64,000 nt of DNA from an uncultured Marinobacterium sp. (GTDB lineage: Bacteria; Pseudomonadota; Gammaproteobacteria; Pseudomonadales; Balneatricaceae): positions 1 through 64,000 of the forward strand of contig CANMWJ010000020.1 in the NCBI GenBank assembly GCA_947501565.1, written 5' to 3'. The translations under genes were made by a program, and so were the position numbers. Below the pieces are notes generated by a model. That model saw only the letters and a list, made by a program, of their open reading frames with translations, was not told where the DNA came from and ran no database searches. This document shows positions 44,185-51,721 of this stretch, one piece after another (the first letter of the stretch is position 1; every line of letters starts with the position of its first letter).

Positions 44185-45153
44185 TTAACCCCACTGCAGC
44201 AGGTCGTTCACCTGCTGTCTGATCATCCGGGTGGAGGTCTTACGCGTGGAAGCCACGCCCAACGCCATCCCTTCCCAGACAAATACGGAGAGGTTGTCCT
44301 CGTTACGGTCGCGGAACACCACGCTGCTTATCTGCCCCAACGAGGAGCTTTCCCCCTGATCCTGCACGATGCCGGAAACCAGGGCAACGAAATTCTCCAG
44401 CTCGTTCGCCTCCAGGGTAGAGGTGATCAGGTCACCGTTGCTGTCGGTAGCCGCCAGCCCCAGCACGCCTTCGATCTCGTGCAGGCCATTGACCACACTC
44501 TCGGTGATCACCACCTCTTCACCGTGGTATTCGTCTACCTCAAGATCTTCTTCAGATTCGAAGGTAACGCCACGCTGCTCCGCTTCCGCCAGTTTTTTCA
44601 GGGTGGCCCAGTCACGGAATTCGCTCTGCCCTTCCAGAATCAGCTCCACCAGCCCCAGCATATCGCTCTTGCGGCGGCCATCGATGAAGCAGACGGCGGC
44701 TTCCACCTCCAGCTCTGCCAGCAGGCTCTGGTATTCAGGAACGGCAGGACGGGCACGGATATCGGAACGGGTAACGGCGATCACCAGACGTTTGCCTTCG
44801 ATCACGTTGGCGAACTCACGGGCGTAATACTTGAGATCACGCATCGGGTAGTTGCGGGTGTTGTCGATCATCATTACCACACCGGCGCAATCCTTAGCGA
44901 TCTCTTCGGAGAGCAGTTCCCACATGAAACGGAAACGGGCCTGCCCCGGTGTACCGTAAAGGTGCACGCGAGATTCTTCACTGAGGGTGACGCGACCGTA
45001 GTCCATCGCCACAGTGGTGGTCTGCTTACGCCGCCCGGTAACATCGGATACTTGAGCTTCGGTATCCAGGCAATCGATGTCACTTATAGAGCGGATCGCA
45101 GTTGTCTTACCTGACCCCACCGGGCCGATAAAGAGAACTTTATGATTTTCCAT
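44185..45153 (-). CDS. MglA/COG2229-type small GTPase fused to a Roadblock/LC7 domain
   Basis: A 322-residue protein. The GTPase domain (1-180) has G1 GPVGSGKTT (10-18), TTTVAMDYG (45-53), G3 YGTPGQARF (66-74) with the GTPGQ variant typical of this family, and G4 TRSD (128-131). An acidic linker (about 195-213) leads to a Roadblock/LC7 domain (about 214-322). Free Roadblock proteins of the MglB type act as activating proteins of MglA; here regulator and GTPase are in one chain. The order sensor, Roadblock, GTPase recalls actinobacterial conservons, but without their kinase-like part. Confidence 0.85.
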   Translation of the reverse strand: MENHKVLFIGPVGSGKTTAIRSISDIDCLDTEAQVSDVTGRRKQTTTVAMDYGRVTLSEESRVHLYGTPGQARFRFMWELLSEEIAKDCAGVVMMIDNTRNYPMRDLKYYAREFANVIEGKRLVIAVTRSDIRARPAVPEYQSLLAELEVEAAVCFIDGRRKSDMLGLVELILEGQSEFRDWATLKKLAEAEQRGVTFESEEDLEVDEYHGEEVVITESVVNGLHEIEGVLGLAATDSNGDLITSTLEANELENFVALVSGIVQDQGESSSLGQISSVVFRDRNEDNLSVFVWEGMALGVASTRKTSTRMIRQQVNDLLQWG

Positions 45154-45235
45154 AATACGAACTACGCAGCGAACCTGGGCGTCCCTGTCCGGTAGAACCG
45201 ACGCATGGATAACCTATGAAGTTAGACAGATGATC

Positions 45236-45252
45236 GAGTGACAGAGTCACTC
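45236..45252. promoter_or_regulatory. Inverted repeat upstream of the GTPase operon
   Basis: GAGTGAC-AGA-GTCACTC is perfect, 83 nt before the GTPase start. A candidate operator; no matching regulator is visible and the promoter could not be placed. Confidence 0.4.
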
Positions 45253-45361
45253 AAGGGAAAGATTGCCATATTCCCTATAAGAAATCAGCCCCCACAAAAA
45301 GTTATAACTCTCCGTTTACGGATAAGTGTTCACTTACTTGAGAGAGGTCAGGTTTTTCCGG

Positions 45362-45793
45362 CTAGGGGCTGGTGCAGAACAGCTGCTGCTGGCGCATCAG
45401 CATACGGCAACCCTCGCCGCGGACATTCCGATCCACGCAGATAAACTTCGCCCACTTCTTATCGTCTTCGGTGGGTTCGTCACGGTACTCCGGTACGCCG
45501 TCGCAGAATCCCTCGGATGGGCTAGCGCTGTCGAGGCAAGCGCGCAGGAACTTACCCGCCGCGACTGTGCAGCGGAATGCCTGGCAACCGTCGAAGTCAG
45601 CCAGGGTTTTCTCCAGACACTGCTGCTGGTCGGTGGTGGCTCCGTAGGCAGTGCCCTCTTCGGTCTTCTGCTGGAAGACCTGATTCTGCTCCTGGTTGAA
45701 GTCGTCTACCCAGCCGCTCTGACTCATCCAGTACAGCACCGCCGCGCCAACCAGTACGATCACCAGTGACCCGATCCACAGCATTTTTTTCAT
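45362..45793 (-). CDS. Cysteine-rich protein with N-terminal membrane anchor
   Basis: A 143-residue protein with one N-terminal helix (about 4-23) that is probably an uncleaved anchor. The outer part has seven cysteines (CLEKTLADFDGCQAFRC, C-x-D, GFCDG, FICVD, GEGCRM, LFC), which suggests disulfide-stabilised structure made by DsbA. No family recognised. It follows the next gene upstream by 33 nt in the same direction. Confidence 0.65.
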   Translation of the reverse strand: MKKMLWIGSLVIVLVGAAVLYWMSQSGWVDDFNQEQNQVFQQKTEEGTAYGATTDQQQCLEKTLADFDGCQAFRCTVAAGKFLRACLDSASPSEGFCDGVPEYRDEPTEDDKKWAKFICVDRNVRGEGCRMLMRQQQLFCTSP

Positions 45794-45826
45794 GGGGTTA
45801 ATCTCTTTGAAAATCCATTCAGGGGA

Positions 45827-46090
45827 TTAGCGTGCGCGGGTATAGAGCCCCGCCAGGCAGAAAAACAGCCCCACTACGGAGAGCAACATACCGCCGTTAA
45901 CCAGCAGGGGATTGCGTGCCATATAGGGGATAAAGGGATGCTTCTGGCTCTGATCGCAGAGGGCGTTTGTGTAGTCAAATGAGCCGCCCGCCTCAATACA
46001 GGCATTCACGGCGGACAACTCATTCATGTAGCCCGCCATCATGATCACACCCGGTACGATCAGCAGCACCAGTCCAATTCGTAAAATCAT
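45827..46090 (-). CDS. Small two-helix membrane protein with cysteine pair
   Basis: An 87-residue protein: helix at about 3-22, an extramembrane loop with two cysteines (NACIEAGGSFDYTNALC) and helix at about 63-83. Family not recognised. The start overlaps the DUF416 stop by 4 nt (ATGA). The extracellular Cys pair is shared in style with its downstream neighbour. Confidence 0.65.
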   Translation of the reverse strand: MILRIGLVLLIVPGVIMMAGYMNELSAVNACIEAGGSFDYTNALCDQSQKHPFIPYMARNPLLVNGGMLLSVVGLFFCLAGLYTRAR

Positions 46091-46689
46091 CTGTCGTCGC
46101 TGATGCCGATGTTGCTGACACCTTCGTTGTGTGCCAGTTCACGCAGCTGGCCGATCAGCGCTTTATTCGGTTTCGCCGCAGAGGTGATCAGTTCCAGTAC
46201 CGTTTCCTGGAAGTCATCCTCCTGCTCCATCATCTCGTGGGTGTTGATCATACGCACCAGCTCCTCGTCGGAGATCTGGTCGTCAGCTTCACTCACCTCG
46301 ATAAAGGTGGCCACACACTCACGTGACAGGTTGGCGACGTTGGCCACTTCGCTGGCATCCGCCTCCAGCACCACGTTGATGGTACTGCACAGCGCCACCA
46401 CCGCATCATTGGCGGGCAAAGCTCCGTACATGGTGAACTCGTTCAGGTCTGGCAGGTTGGCTTCCGCCTTCTCCAGCTGCACTTCGAAGTTCATTTTTGC
46501 GCCGGTATTGGCAAGCCGGTCCCAGATACCGTTCAGGATCTGACGCAGCTGCTGTGCGTTGCCAAACTCCACCAGACGCGAAAACAACGCGAAGTTGGGA
46601 AACATCCGCTCACTGAGCGCGGCGCTGAATGCGGTCAGCTGCCAATCTTTCAGTTGCGCCAGCTGTTTGGCATTGGACTGATCGGACAT
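46087..46689 (-). CDS. DUF416 (YjaG-like) family protein
   Basis: A 200-residue soluble helical protein with the family pattern LKDWQLTAFSAALSERMFPNFALFSRLV, NDAVVALCSTINVVL and EVANVANLSRECVATFIE. YjaG has no settled function. It is first in a leftward string of three genes ahead of the GTPase cluster, and divergent from the TRAP transporter genes. Confidence 0.88.
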   Translation of the reverse strand: MSDQSNAKQLAQLKDWQLTAFSAALSERMFPNFALFSRLVEFGNAQQLRQILNGIWDRLANTGAKMNFEVQLEKAEANLPDLNEFTMYGALPANDAVVALCSTINVVLEADASEVANVANLSRECVATFIEVSEADDQISDEELVRMINTHEMMEQEDDFQETVLELITSAAKPNKALIGQLRELAHNEGVSNIGISDDR

Positions 46690-46797
46690 AGTGATAACTC
46701 TCCACCGGTGCGAATACGAGCGCCTATTGTACGGCTTTTAGAGCAAATTGCAGAGCAAGTTTCTTGCGAAACAGTCTGCCTGTAAGTTGAGCAATAT

Positions 46798-46806
46798 TGT
46801 TATACT
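46798..46806 (+). promoter_or_regulatory. Extended -10 promoter of the TRAP permease genes
   Basis: TG-T-TATACT, 40 nt before the start of the small permease. The same TTGTTATACTTT block occurs before the RpiR-type regulator gene at 50192-50203. Confidence 0.55.
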
Positions 46807-46846
46807 TTGGCGTTACATTAAATCAGCTTCATACGGTGCCTGAACC

Positions 46847-47404
46847 ATGGCAACAGACAATAACAATACTCTGAGCGCCGTCGTGCGCGGTATCGACCAG
46901 ATCAGCGAATGGTCCGGTCGGGCGATCTCATGGCTGACGCTGGCCATGGTACTGGTCACATTCCTGATCGTGGTCATGCGCTACGTGTTCAATACGGGCA
47001 ACGTCGCACTGCAGGAATCGGTGGTGTACATGCACAGTTTCGTGTTCCTGCTGGGTGCGGCCTACACCCTGAAACACGACGGCCATGTGCGGGTCGATAT
47101 CTTCTACCGTCCGATGAGCGAAAAAGGCAAAGCGATCATCAACCTGCTGGGCACCCTGTTGCTGCTCCTGCCGGTGGCCGGTTTTATCTTCTACATCGCC
47201 TGGGAATACGTCATCAGCTCCTGGCAGCTGCTGGAAGGTTCGCAGGAAGCGGGCGGGCTGCCGTTCCGTTACATTCTTAAAACCGCCCTGCTACTGATGC
47301 CAGCGATGATCATTCTGCAGGGCATCGCTGAACTGCTGCGCTCGATTCTGGTACTGACCGGCAAGGGCCACCTGCTAGAGGAAGAGGAGGGTCACGCGCT
47401 ATGA
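46847..47404 (+). CDS. TRAP transporter small permease (DctQ type)
   Basis: A 185-residue membrane protein with four helices. It shows LVTFLIVVMRYVFNTGNVALQESVVYMHSFVFLLGAAYTLKHDGHVRVDIFY, the DctQ signature. It works with the large permease and the binding protein in sodium-driven uptake of a carboxylate. Overlaps dctM by 4 nt (ATGA). Confidence 0.92.
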   Translation: MATDNNNTLSAVVRGIDQISEWSGRAISWLTLAMVLVTFLIVVMRYVFNTGNVALQESVVYMHSFVFLLGAAYTLKHDGHVRVDIFYRPMSEKGKAIINLLGTLLLLLPVAGFIFYIAWEYVISSWQLLEGSQEAGGLPFRYILKTALLLMPAMIILQGIAELLRSILVLTGKGHLLEEEEGHAL

Positions 47405-48780
47405 TCGAGTACCTGTCGCTGTTTTTGTTTGCCGGGGCAATTATTGTCCTGCTGCTCGGTTACTCCGTTGCGTTCTCCCTGGCGGGCACCGGTCTGTTGT
47501 TTGCTGCCATTGGCGCCGCCACCGGTCATTTCGACTCGGTGTTCCTGGAAGCCATTCCAAACCGCCTCTTTGGCATTATGAACAACGAGGTACTGATCGC
47601 AGTACCGCTGTTTGTTTTCATGGGGGTGATGCTGGAGAAATCCCGTATCGCCGAAGAGCTGCTCGATACCATGGCGCTGCTGTTCGGGCCGATGCGTGGC
47701 GGTCTGGGTATCTCCGTGACGCTGGTTGGCATGCTGCTGGCGGCCAGTACCGGTATCGTCGGCGCGACTGTGGTGACCATGGGCCTGCTCTCCCTGCCGA
47801 CTATGCTGCGTCGCGGTTACGATCCATCCGTTGCGACCGGTACCATCTGTGCTTCCGGTACCCTGGGCCAGATCATTCCGCCGTCGATCGTACTGGTTCT
47901 TCTGGGTGACGTTATCTCTTCCGCATACCAGCAGGCACAGCTGGATCAGGGCGTTTTCTCCCCGGACACCGTGACCGTGGGCGACCTGTTCCTCGGCGCA
48001 TTGATTCCGGGCCTGCTGCTGGTATTTGCGTACATCCTCTATCTGGTCTTCAAAGCGATCACCAAACCTGAGTCGGTGCCGGCAATCCCAGCAGAAGAGC
48101 GCGACGCCGTAGAAAACCTGGGGGGCCGCGTCTTGCACGCGCTGGTACCGCCAGTGCTGCTGGTCGGTCTGGTACTGGGTTCCATTCTGGGCGGTCTGGC
48201 AACACCAACCGAAGCCGCGTCTGTGGGTGCGGTGGGTGCTATCGTGCTGTCGATTGTGCGCAAGAGTTTCAACCTGACGGTGCTGCGCGAGGTGATGCGC
48301 TCCACCACCCAGGTCAGCTCCATGGTATTCATCATTCTGGTCGGGGCGTCGATCTTCTCCCTGGTGTTCCGCGGTTACGGCGGTGACGACCTGGTACGCG
48401 ACTTCCTCAACGACCTGCCGGGTGGTGTGATGGGCGCGATGATTCTGGTGATGCTGGTGATCTTCCTGCTCGGCTTCTTCCTCGACTTCATCGAGATCAC
48501 CTTCGTGGTGGTGCCGATCGTTGCACCGATCCTGCTCAGCATGGGGCTGGATCCGGTCTGGCTGGGTGTAATGCTGGCGCTGAACCTGCAGACCTCGTTC
48601 CTGACGCCACCGTTTGGTTTCGCCCTCTTCTACCTGAGGGGTGTGGCGCCGGATTCCATCACCACGATGCAGATCTACCGCGGTGTGATTCCGTTTATTG
48701 TGATTCAGCTGGTCGCGCTGGGGCTGATCGCCTTGCTGCCAGAACTGGCGACCTGGTTACCGGAACTGGTTTACGGCTAA
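47401..48780 (+). CDS. TRAP transporter large permease (DctM type)
   Basis: A 459-residue permease with about 12 helices. Family segments: MNNEVLIAVPLFVFMGVMLEKS, GGLGISVTLVGMLLAASTGIVGATVVTMG, CASGTLGQIIPPSIVLVLLGD, GGLATPTEAASVGAVGA and LQTSFLTPPFGFALFYLRG. Substrate cannot be read from sequence; the large insert between the early helices is typical of the mannitol/chloroaromatic-like subgroup. Followed by a strong terminator. Confidence 0.93.
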   Translation: MIEYLSLFLFAGAIIVLLLGYSVAFSLAGTGLLFAAIGAATGHFDSVFLEAIPNRLFGIMNNEVLIAVPLFVFMGVMLEKSRIAEELLDTMALLFGPMRGGLGISVTLVGMLLAASTGIVGATVVTMGLLSLPTMLRRGYDPSVATGTICASGTLGQIIPPSIVLVLLGDVISSAYQQAQLDQGVFSPDTVTVGDLFLGALIPGLLLVFAYILYLVFKAITKPESVPAIPAEERDAVENLGGRVLHALVPPVLLVGLVLGSILGGLATPTEAASVGAVGAIVLSIVRKSFNLTVLREVMRSTTQVSSMVFIILVGASIFSLVFRGYGGDDLVRDFLNDLPGGVMGAMILVMLVIFLLGFFLDFIEITFVVVPIVAPILLSMGLDPVWLGVMLALNLQTSFLTPPFGFALFYLRGVAPDSITTMQIYRGVIPFIVIQLVALGLIALLPELATWLPELVYG

Positions 48781-48814
48781 ACGCTGTTACCGTGAGCCAC
48801 TAACCCCGCCAACT

Positions 48815-48846
48815 AAAAGGCCCCGCTCATCGAGCGGGGCCTTTTT
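48815..48846. terminator. Bidirectional terminator between TRAP permease and binding protein genes
   Basis: GGCCCCGCTC-ATC-GAGCGGGGCC with A and T runs on both sides. Ends both convergent transcripts. Confidence 0.92.
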
Positions 48847-48865
48847 GGTTAAACCGGAAACGCGT

Positions 48866-50002
48866 TTACGACAGGGAGCGGGCGTTGAGGTAAGCCTGCT
48901 CGGACACTGCGTGCCACTTCATCGCCTGATCGCGGAACTGTACGAAGGAGTCGTACACTTTCTGCGCCATCGGATCTTTCTTCGCTTCCTCGGCTACCAC
49001 ATCGTCGGACAGGGCTTTCAGCTTCTGCAGTACCTCATCCGGGAACTTACGCAGCTCGACACCGTGGTTGTTCACCAAGTCTTCCAGCGCGCGGTTGTTC
49101 TTCGCTGTGAAGTCCGCCAGCATATCCTGGTTGGCAATACGGATCGCGTTGCGCACCAGCACCTGCAGGTCTTTCGGCAGGGCTTCCAGTGCTTTCTTGT
49201 TCACGAAGCACTCCAGGGTAGTGCCTGGCTCGTGCCATCCTGGGTAGTAGTAATATTTCGCCGCTTTGTGCAGACCGAAGGCCAGGTCGTTGTAAGGACC
49301 CACCCACTCAGTTGCATCGATCGCGCCGGACTGCAGGGATGGGAAGATCTCACCACCAGGCAGCAGCACCGGCGTACCGCCAGCACGTTTCAGAACTTCA
49401 CCACCCAGGCCCGGAATACGCATTTTCAGGCCTTCCAGGTCACCAATGGTGTTGATCTCTTTGTTGAACCAGCCGCCCATCTGAACACCGGTGCTACCCG
49501 CAGCGCCCGGAACCAGTCCAAACGGCGCGTACACCTCTTCCCACAGCTCCATACCGCCACCGTGGTACAACCAGCTGTTCATCTCCTGAGCGCTCAGGCC
49601 GAAAGGTACTGCAGCGAAGAACTGTGCCGCCACACTTTTACCTTTCCAGTAGTATGCAGCACCGTGCCCCATCTCAGCGGTACCACGAGAAACTGCGTCG
49701 AAAATCTCCAGCGCACCAACCAGCTCTTTCGCGCCGTATACTTTGACCTGAATACGACCACCGGTCATTTCACCAATCAGTTTGGCCAGATTGTTGGCAC
49801 CGGTACCCAGGCCAGGAAAGTTTTTCGGCCAGGTGGTGACCATGCGCCACTCAATCGGCTTTTCGGGCGCCGCTGGTGCGGGTGTCGCGTCCGGCTTAGG
49901 GCAATCAGCCGTTTTTGGCGCTTTATCTTCTGTACACGCTGCCAGACCACCAACCGCGACCGCTCCGATACCTAACGCTTTTACTAGCTCTCGACGTTTC
50001 AC
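48866..50002 (-). CDS. TRAP transporter substrate-binding protein with Tat lipoprotein signal
   Basis: A 378-residue binding protein. The N-terminus KRRELVKALGIGAVAVGGLAAC combines a twin-arginine motif with a lipobox (LAAC), so it is exported folded by Tat and probably lipid-anchored. The mature part has EWRMVTTWPKNFPGLGTGANNLAKLI and GAIDATEWVGPYNDLAFGLHKAAKYYYYPGWHEPG, like the alpha-keto-acid binding TakP group. Start is a GTG at 50002 with a GGAGAG site. Convergent with its permease genes, an uncommon order. Confidence 0.92.
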   Translation of the reverse strand: MKRRELVKALGIGAVAVGGLAACTEDKAPKTADCPKPDATPAPAAPEKPIEWRMVTTWPKNFPGLGTGANNLAKLIGEMTGGRIQVKVYGAKELVGALEIFDAVSRGTAEMGHGAAYYWKGKSVAAQFFAAVPFGLSAQEMNSWLYHGGGMELWEEVYAPFGLVPGAAGSTGVQMGGWFNKEINTIGDLEGLKMRIPGLGGEVLKRAGGTPVLLPGGEIFPSLQSGAIDATEWVGPYNDLAFGLHKAAKYYYYPGWHEPGTTLECFVNKKALEALPKDLQVLVRNAIRIANQDMLADFTAKNNRALEDLVNNHGVELRKFPDEVLQKLKALSDDVVAEEAKKDPMAQKVYDSFVQFRDQAMKWHAVSEQAYLNARSLS

Positions 50003-50192
50003 AGTTACTCTCCGTGTTTATTATTCGTTAAGTGAAAATAGCACGCTGCCTAACCACCCGCAATTGACCTGTAACATACTGTTTTTGCTGCAAGCTGACT
50101 AAATTCCATCCGCTCAGATGATGTATGGCAAAGGAAAGCAGCAGGAAAGCGCATTTCACAAGTGATCAAAGTCGCCCTTATTTCCCGAAGCT

Positions 50193-50201
50193 TGTTATAC
50201 T
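50193..50201 (+). promoter_or_regulatory. Extended -10 promoter of the RpiR-type regulator
   Basis: TG-T-TATACT, 30 nt before the TTG start, in the same TTGTTATACTTT block as before the TRAP permease genes. Confidence 0.5.
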
Positions 50202-50231
50202 TTCGGCGTTTGCTGTCCGTGGGGAATTACG

Positions 50232-51122
50232 TTGAACTCCTTTAATCTGCTGAAATCTATCGCCGATGCACGTCCGAAGCTGAGAAAATCAGAGCAGAAG
50301 GTGGCCGACTTTGTGCTGGCTAATCCCAACGACGTGATTCACATGCGTATCGTGGATCTGGCCTCCGAAGCCAGCGTCAGCGAACCAACGGTTGTACGCT
50401 TCTGTCGCGCACTGAACTACGACGGATTTCAGGACTTCAAGCTAACCCTGGCACAGGGTGTCGCCTCCAACCCTAACTTCGAGCAGTTCTCCCTCAACCG
50501 GAAAGACACAGTCACCGAGTTCAAGACCAAGATCTTTGACTCGATGATCGGCAACCTGATCAATATCCGCGAACAGCTCGATCCCCAAAACCTGGAAGAT
50601 GCTATCGCCGCACTGGCCAACGCCTCCAAGGTCGAGTTCTACGGATTCGGCGCATCAGCCCCTGTCTGCACCGACGCCGAGCATAAGTTCCACCGTTTGC
50701 TGGTCTCTGCCGCCTCCTACTCCGATCCGCACATGCAGACCATTTCTGCGGTGATGCTGAAAGAGGGAGATGTGGTGGTCGCGATCTCTCAGACAGGCCG
50801 AACCAAAGACCTGCTGCACTCGGTGAAGCTGGTGAAAGACACCGGCGCCACGGTGATCTCCCTCTGCCCGGGCGGTACACCGCTGGCTGAGCTGGCGACC
50901 ATTCCGATCCACATAGATGTGGAAGAAGATAAGGATCTGAGCACGCTGATGTCTTCCCGCGTCATCCACCTGGTGGTTATCGACGTGCTGGCGGTGGGTG
51001 TAGCGATGAAGTTGGGACCGGGTCTGCTGGATCACCTGAAAACCATCAAACGCAGTCTGCGCTCGTTACGTCAGAACGATAAACGCCCACCGATTCGCCG
51101 TCCTTCCAACACTGACCGCTAA
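50232..51122 (+). CDS. hexR: RpiR-family transcriptional regulator, HexR-like
   Basis: A 296-residue regulator with an N-terminal helix-turn-helix (about 1-80: RKSEQKVADFVLANP, ASVSEPTVVRFCRALNYDGFQDFKL) and a SIS sugar-phosphate domain (about 125-260: VEFYGFGASAPVCTDAEHKF, VVVAISQTGRTKDLLHSVKLAK-like). It resembles HexR, which represses Entner-Doudoroff and central carbon genes and responds to KDPG. No zwf or edd gene is adjacent, so the target is uncertain. The start is a TTG with GGGGA upstream. Confidence 0.8.
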   Translation: MNSFNLLKSIADARPKLRKSEQKVADFVLANPNDVIHMRIVDLASEASVSEPTVVRFCRALNYDGFQDFKLTLAQGVASNPNFEQFSLNRKDTVTEFKTKIFDSMIGNLINIREQLDPQNLEDAIAALANASKVEFYGFGASAPVCTDAEHKFHRLLVSAASYSDPHMQTISAVMLKEGDVVVAISQTGRTKDLLHSVKLVKDTGATVISLCPGGTPLAELATIPIHIDVEEDKDLSTLMSSRVIHLVVIDVLAVGVAMKLGPGLLDHLKTIKRSLRSLRQNDKRPPIRRPSNTDR

Positions 51123-51447
51123 GTCAGCGCACCGATTTATCGTCTGCGGCAGGCTGATCTATACGCCTGCCCATCGCCACCTCAACACTCAGTTTTCCAT
51201 CGTCATTTTTCTGCAATCCTTCTGCTTTAGCCTTGCTTCCACCGTGTAGATTGATTGAAATTTGCTCACATCTGCGATAAAAACAAGTGAAGGGTGTCCT
51301 GCACAAGCCGTCCCCTTAGCACTCCGTCATGGAGAAACCAGTGGATCCAGCTTGATCGCAGTTCCCCGCCAAGACTGTCTCGGCATGATGACGATGGCCA
51401 GGAATAGCCGTCTGTCCGCCGACTGTGATGATCTAGGAGCTGGAATT
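51123..51447. other. 325-nt region between the RpiR-type gene and a small gene
   Basis: Holds a perfect stem GGCAGGC/GCCTGCC (51148-51171) without a T run, possibly the end of the regulator transcript, and a leftward open frame of 60 codons (51124-51306) of doubtful status. The rest probably holds the promoter of the small gene at 51448. Nothing else is seen. Confidence 0.5.
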
Positions 51448-51648
51448 ATGCTGGTTAGAAAAGAACAGAATCTGAACGATATCCAAACTGAAGTGTTTGA
51501 CCTGCTGGTTGGTTACCAAGAAGAGGAACAGATCAACCGTAAGAAACGCGCTTCCAAACGTTCACTCGCAGCCCGCCGCGCCATTGAGCGCCATTTTGAA
51601 GAGAAGCAGCTGCACGACGATATCGACGAGCCTTGGTTTAACGACTAA
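51448..51648 (+). CDS. Small charged protein, PA3496-like
   Basis: A 66-residue protein, mostly charged, with a KKRASKRSLAARRAIERHFEEKQL helix and an acidic end (DDIDEPWFND). ARRAIE-type helices are typical of the PA3496 family, which has a proposed link to envelope integrity. Start at ATG 51448 with AGGAG 8-9 nt upstream; the frame open to 51262 has no such site. A strong terminator follows, which supports a real gene. Confidence 0.65.
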   Translation: MLVRKEQNLNDIQTEVFDLLVGYQEEEQINRKKRASKRSLAARRAIERHFEEKQLHDDIDEPWFND

Positions 51649-51656
51649 CACGCCAC

Positions 51657-51687
51657 AAAAAAGCCAGTCATGATGACTGGCTTTTTT
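51657..51687. terminator. Bidirectional terminator
   Basis: AAAAAAGCCAGTCATGATGACTGGCTTTTTT, a perfect stem with A and T runs, between the small gene and the convergent FMN enzyme gene. Confidence 0.92.
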
Positions 51688-51721
51688 GTATCTACCCTTT
51701 TTTGATCCGGTTTGCCCCGGC

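Noticed and set aside
48845-49975. Open frame of 376 codons on the plus strand over the TRAP binding protein gene
   Set aside because: Antisense shadow; the minus-strand gene has signal peptide, start site and family motifs.
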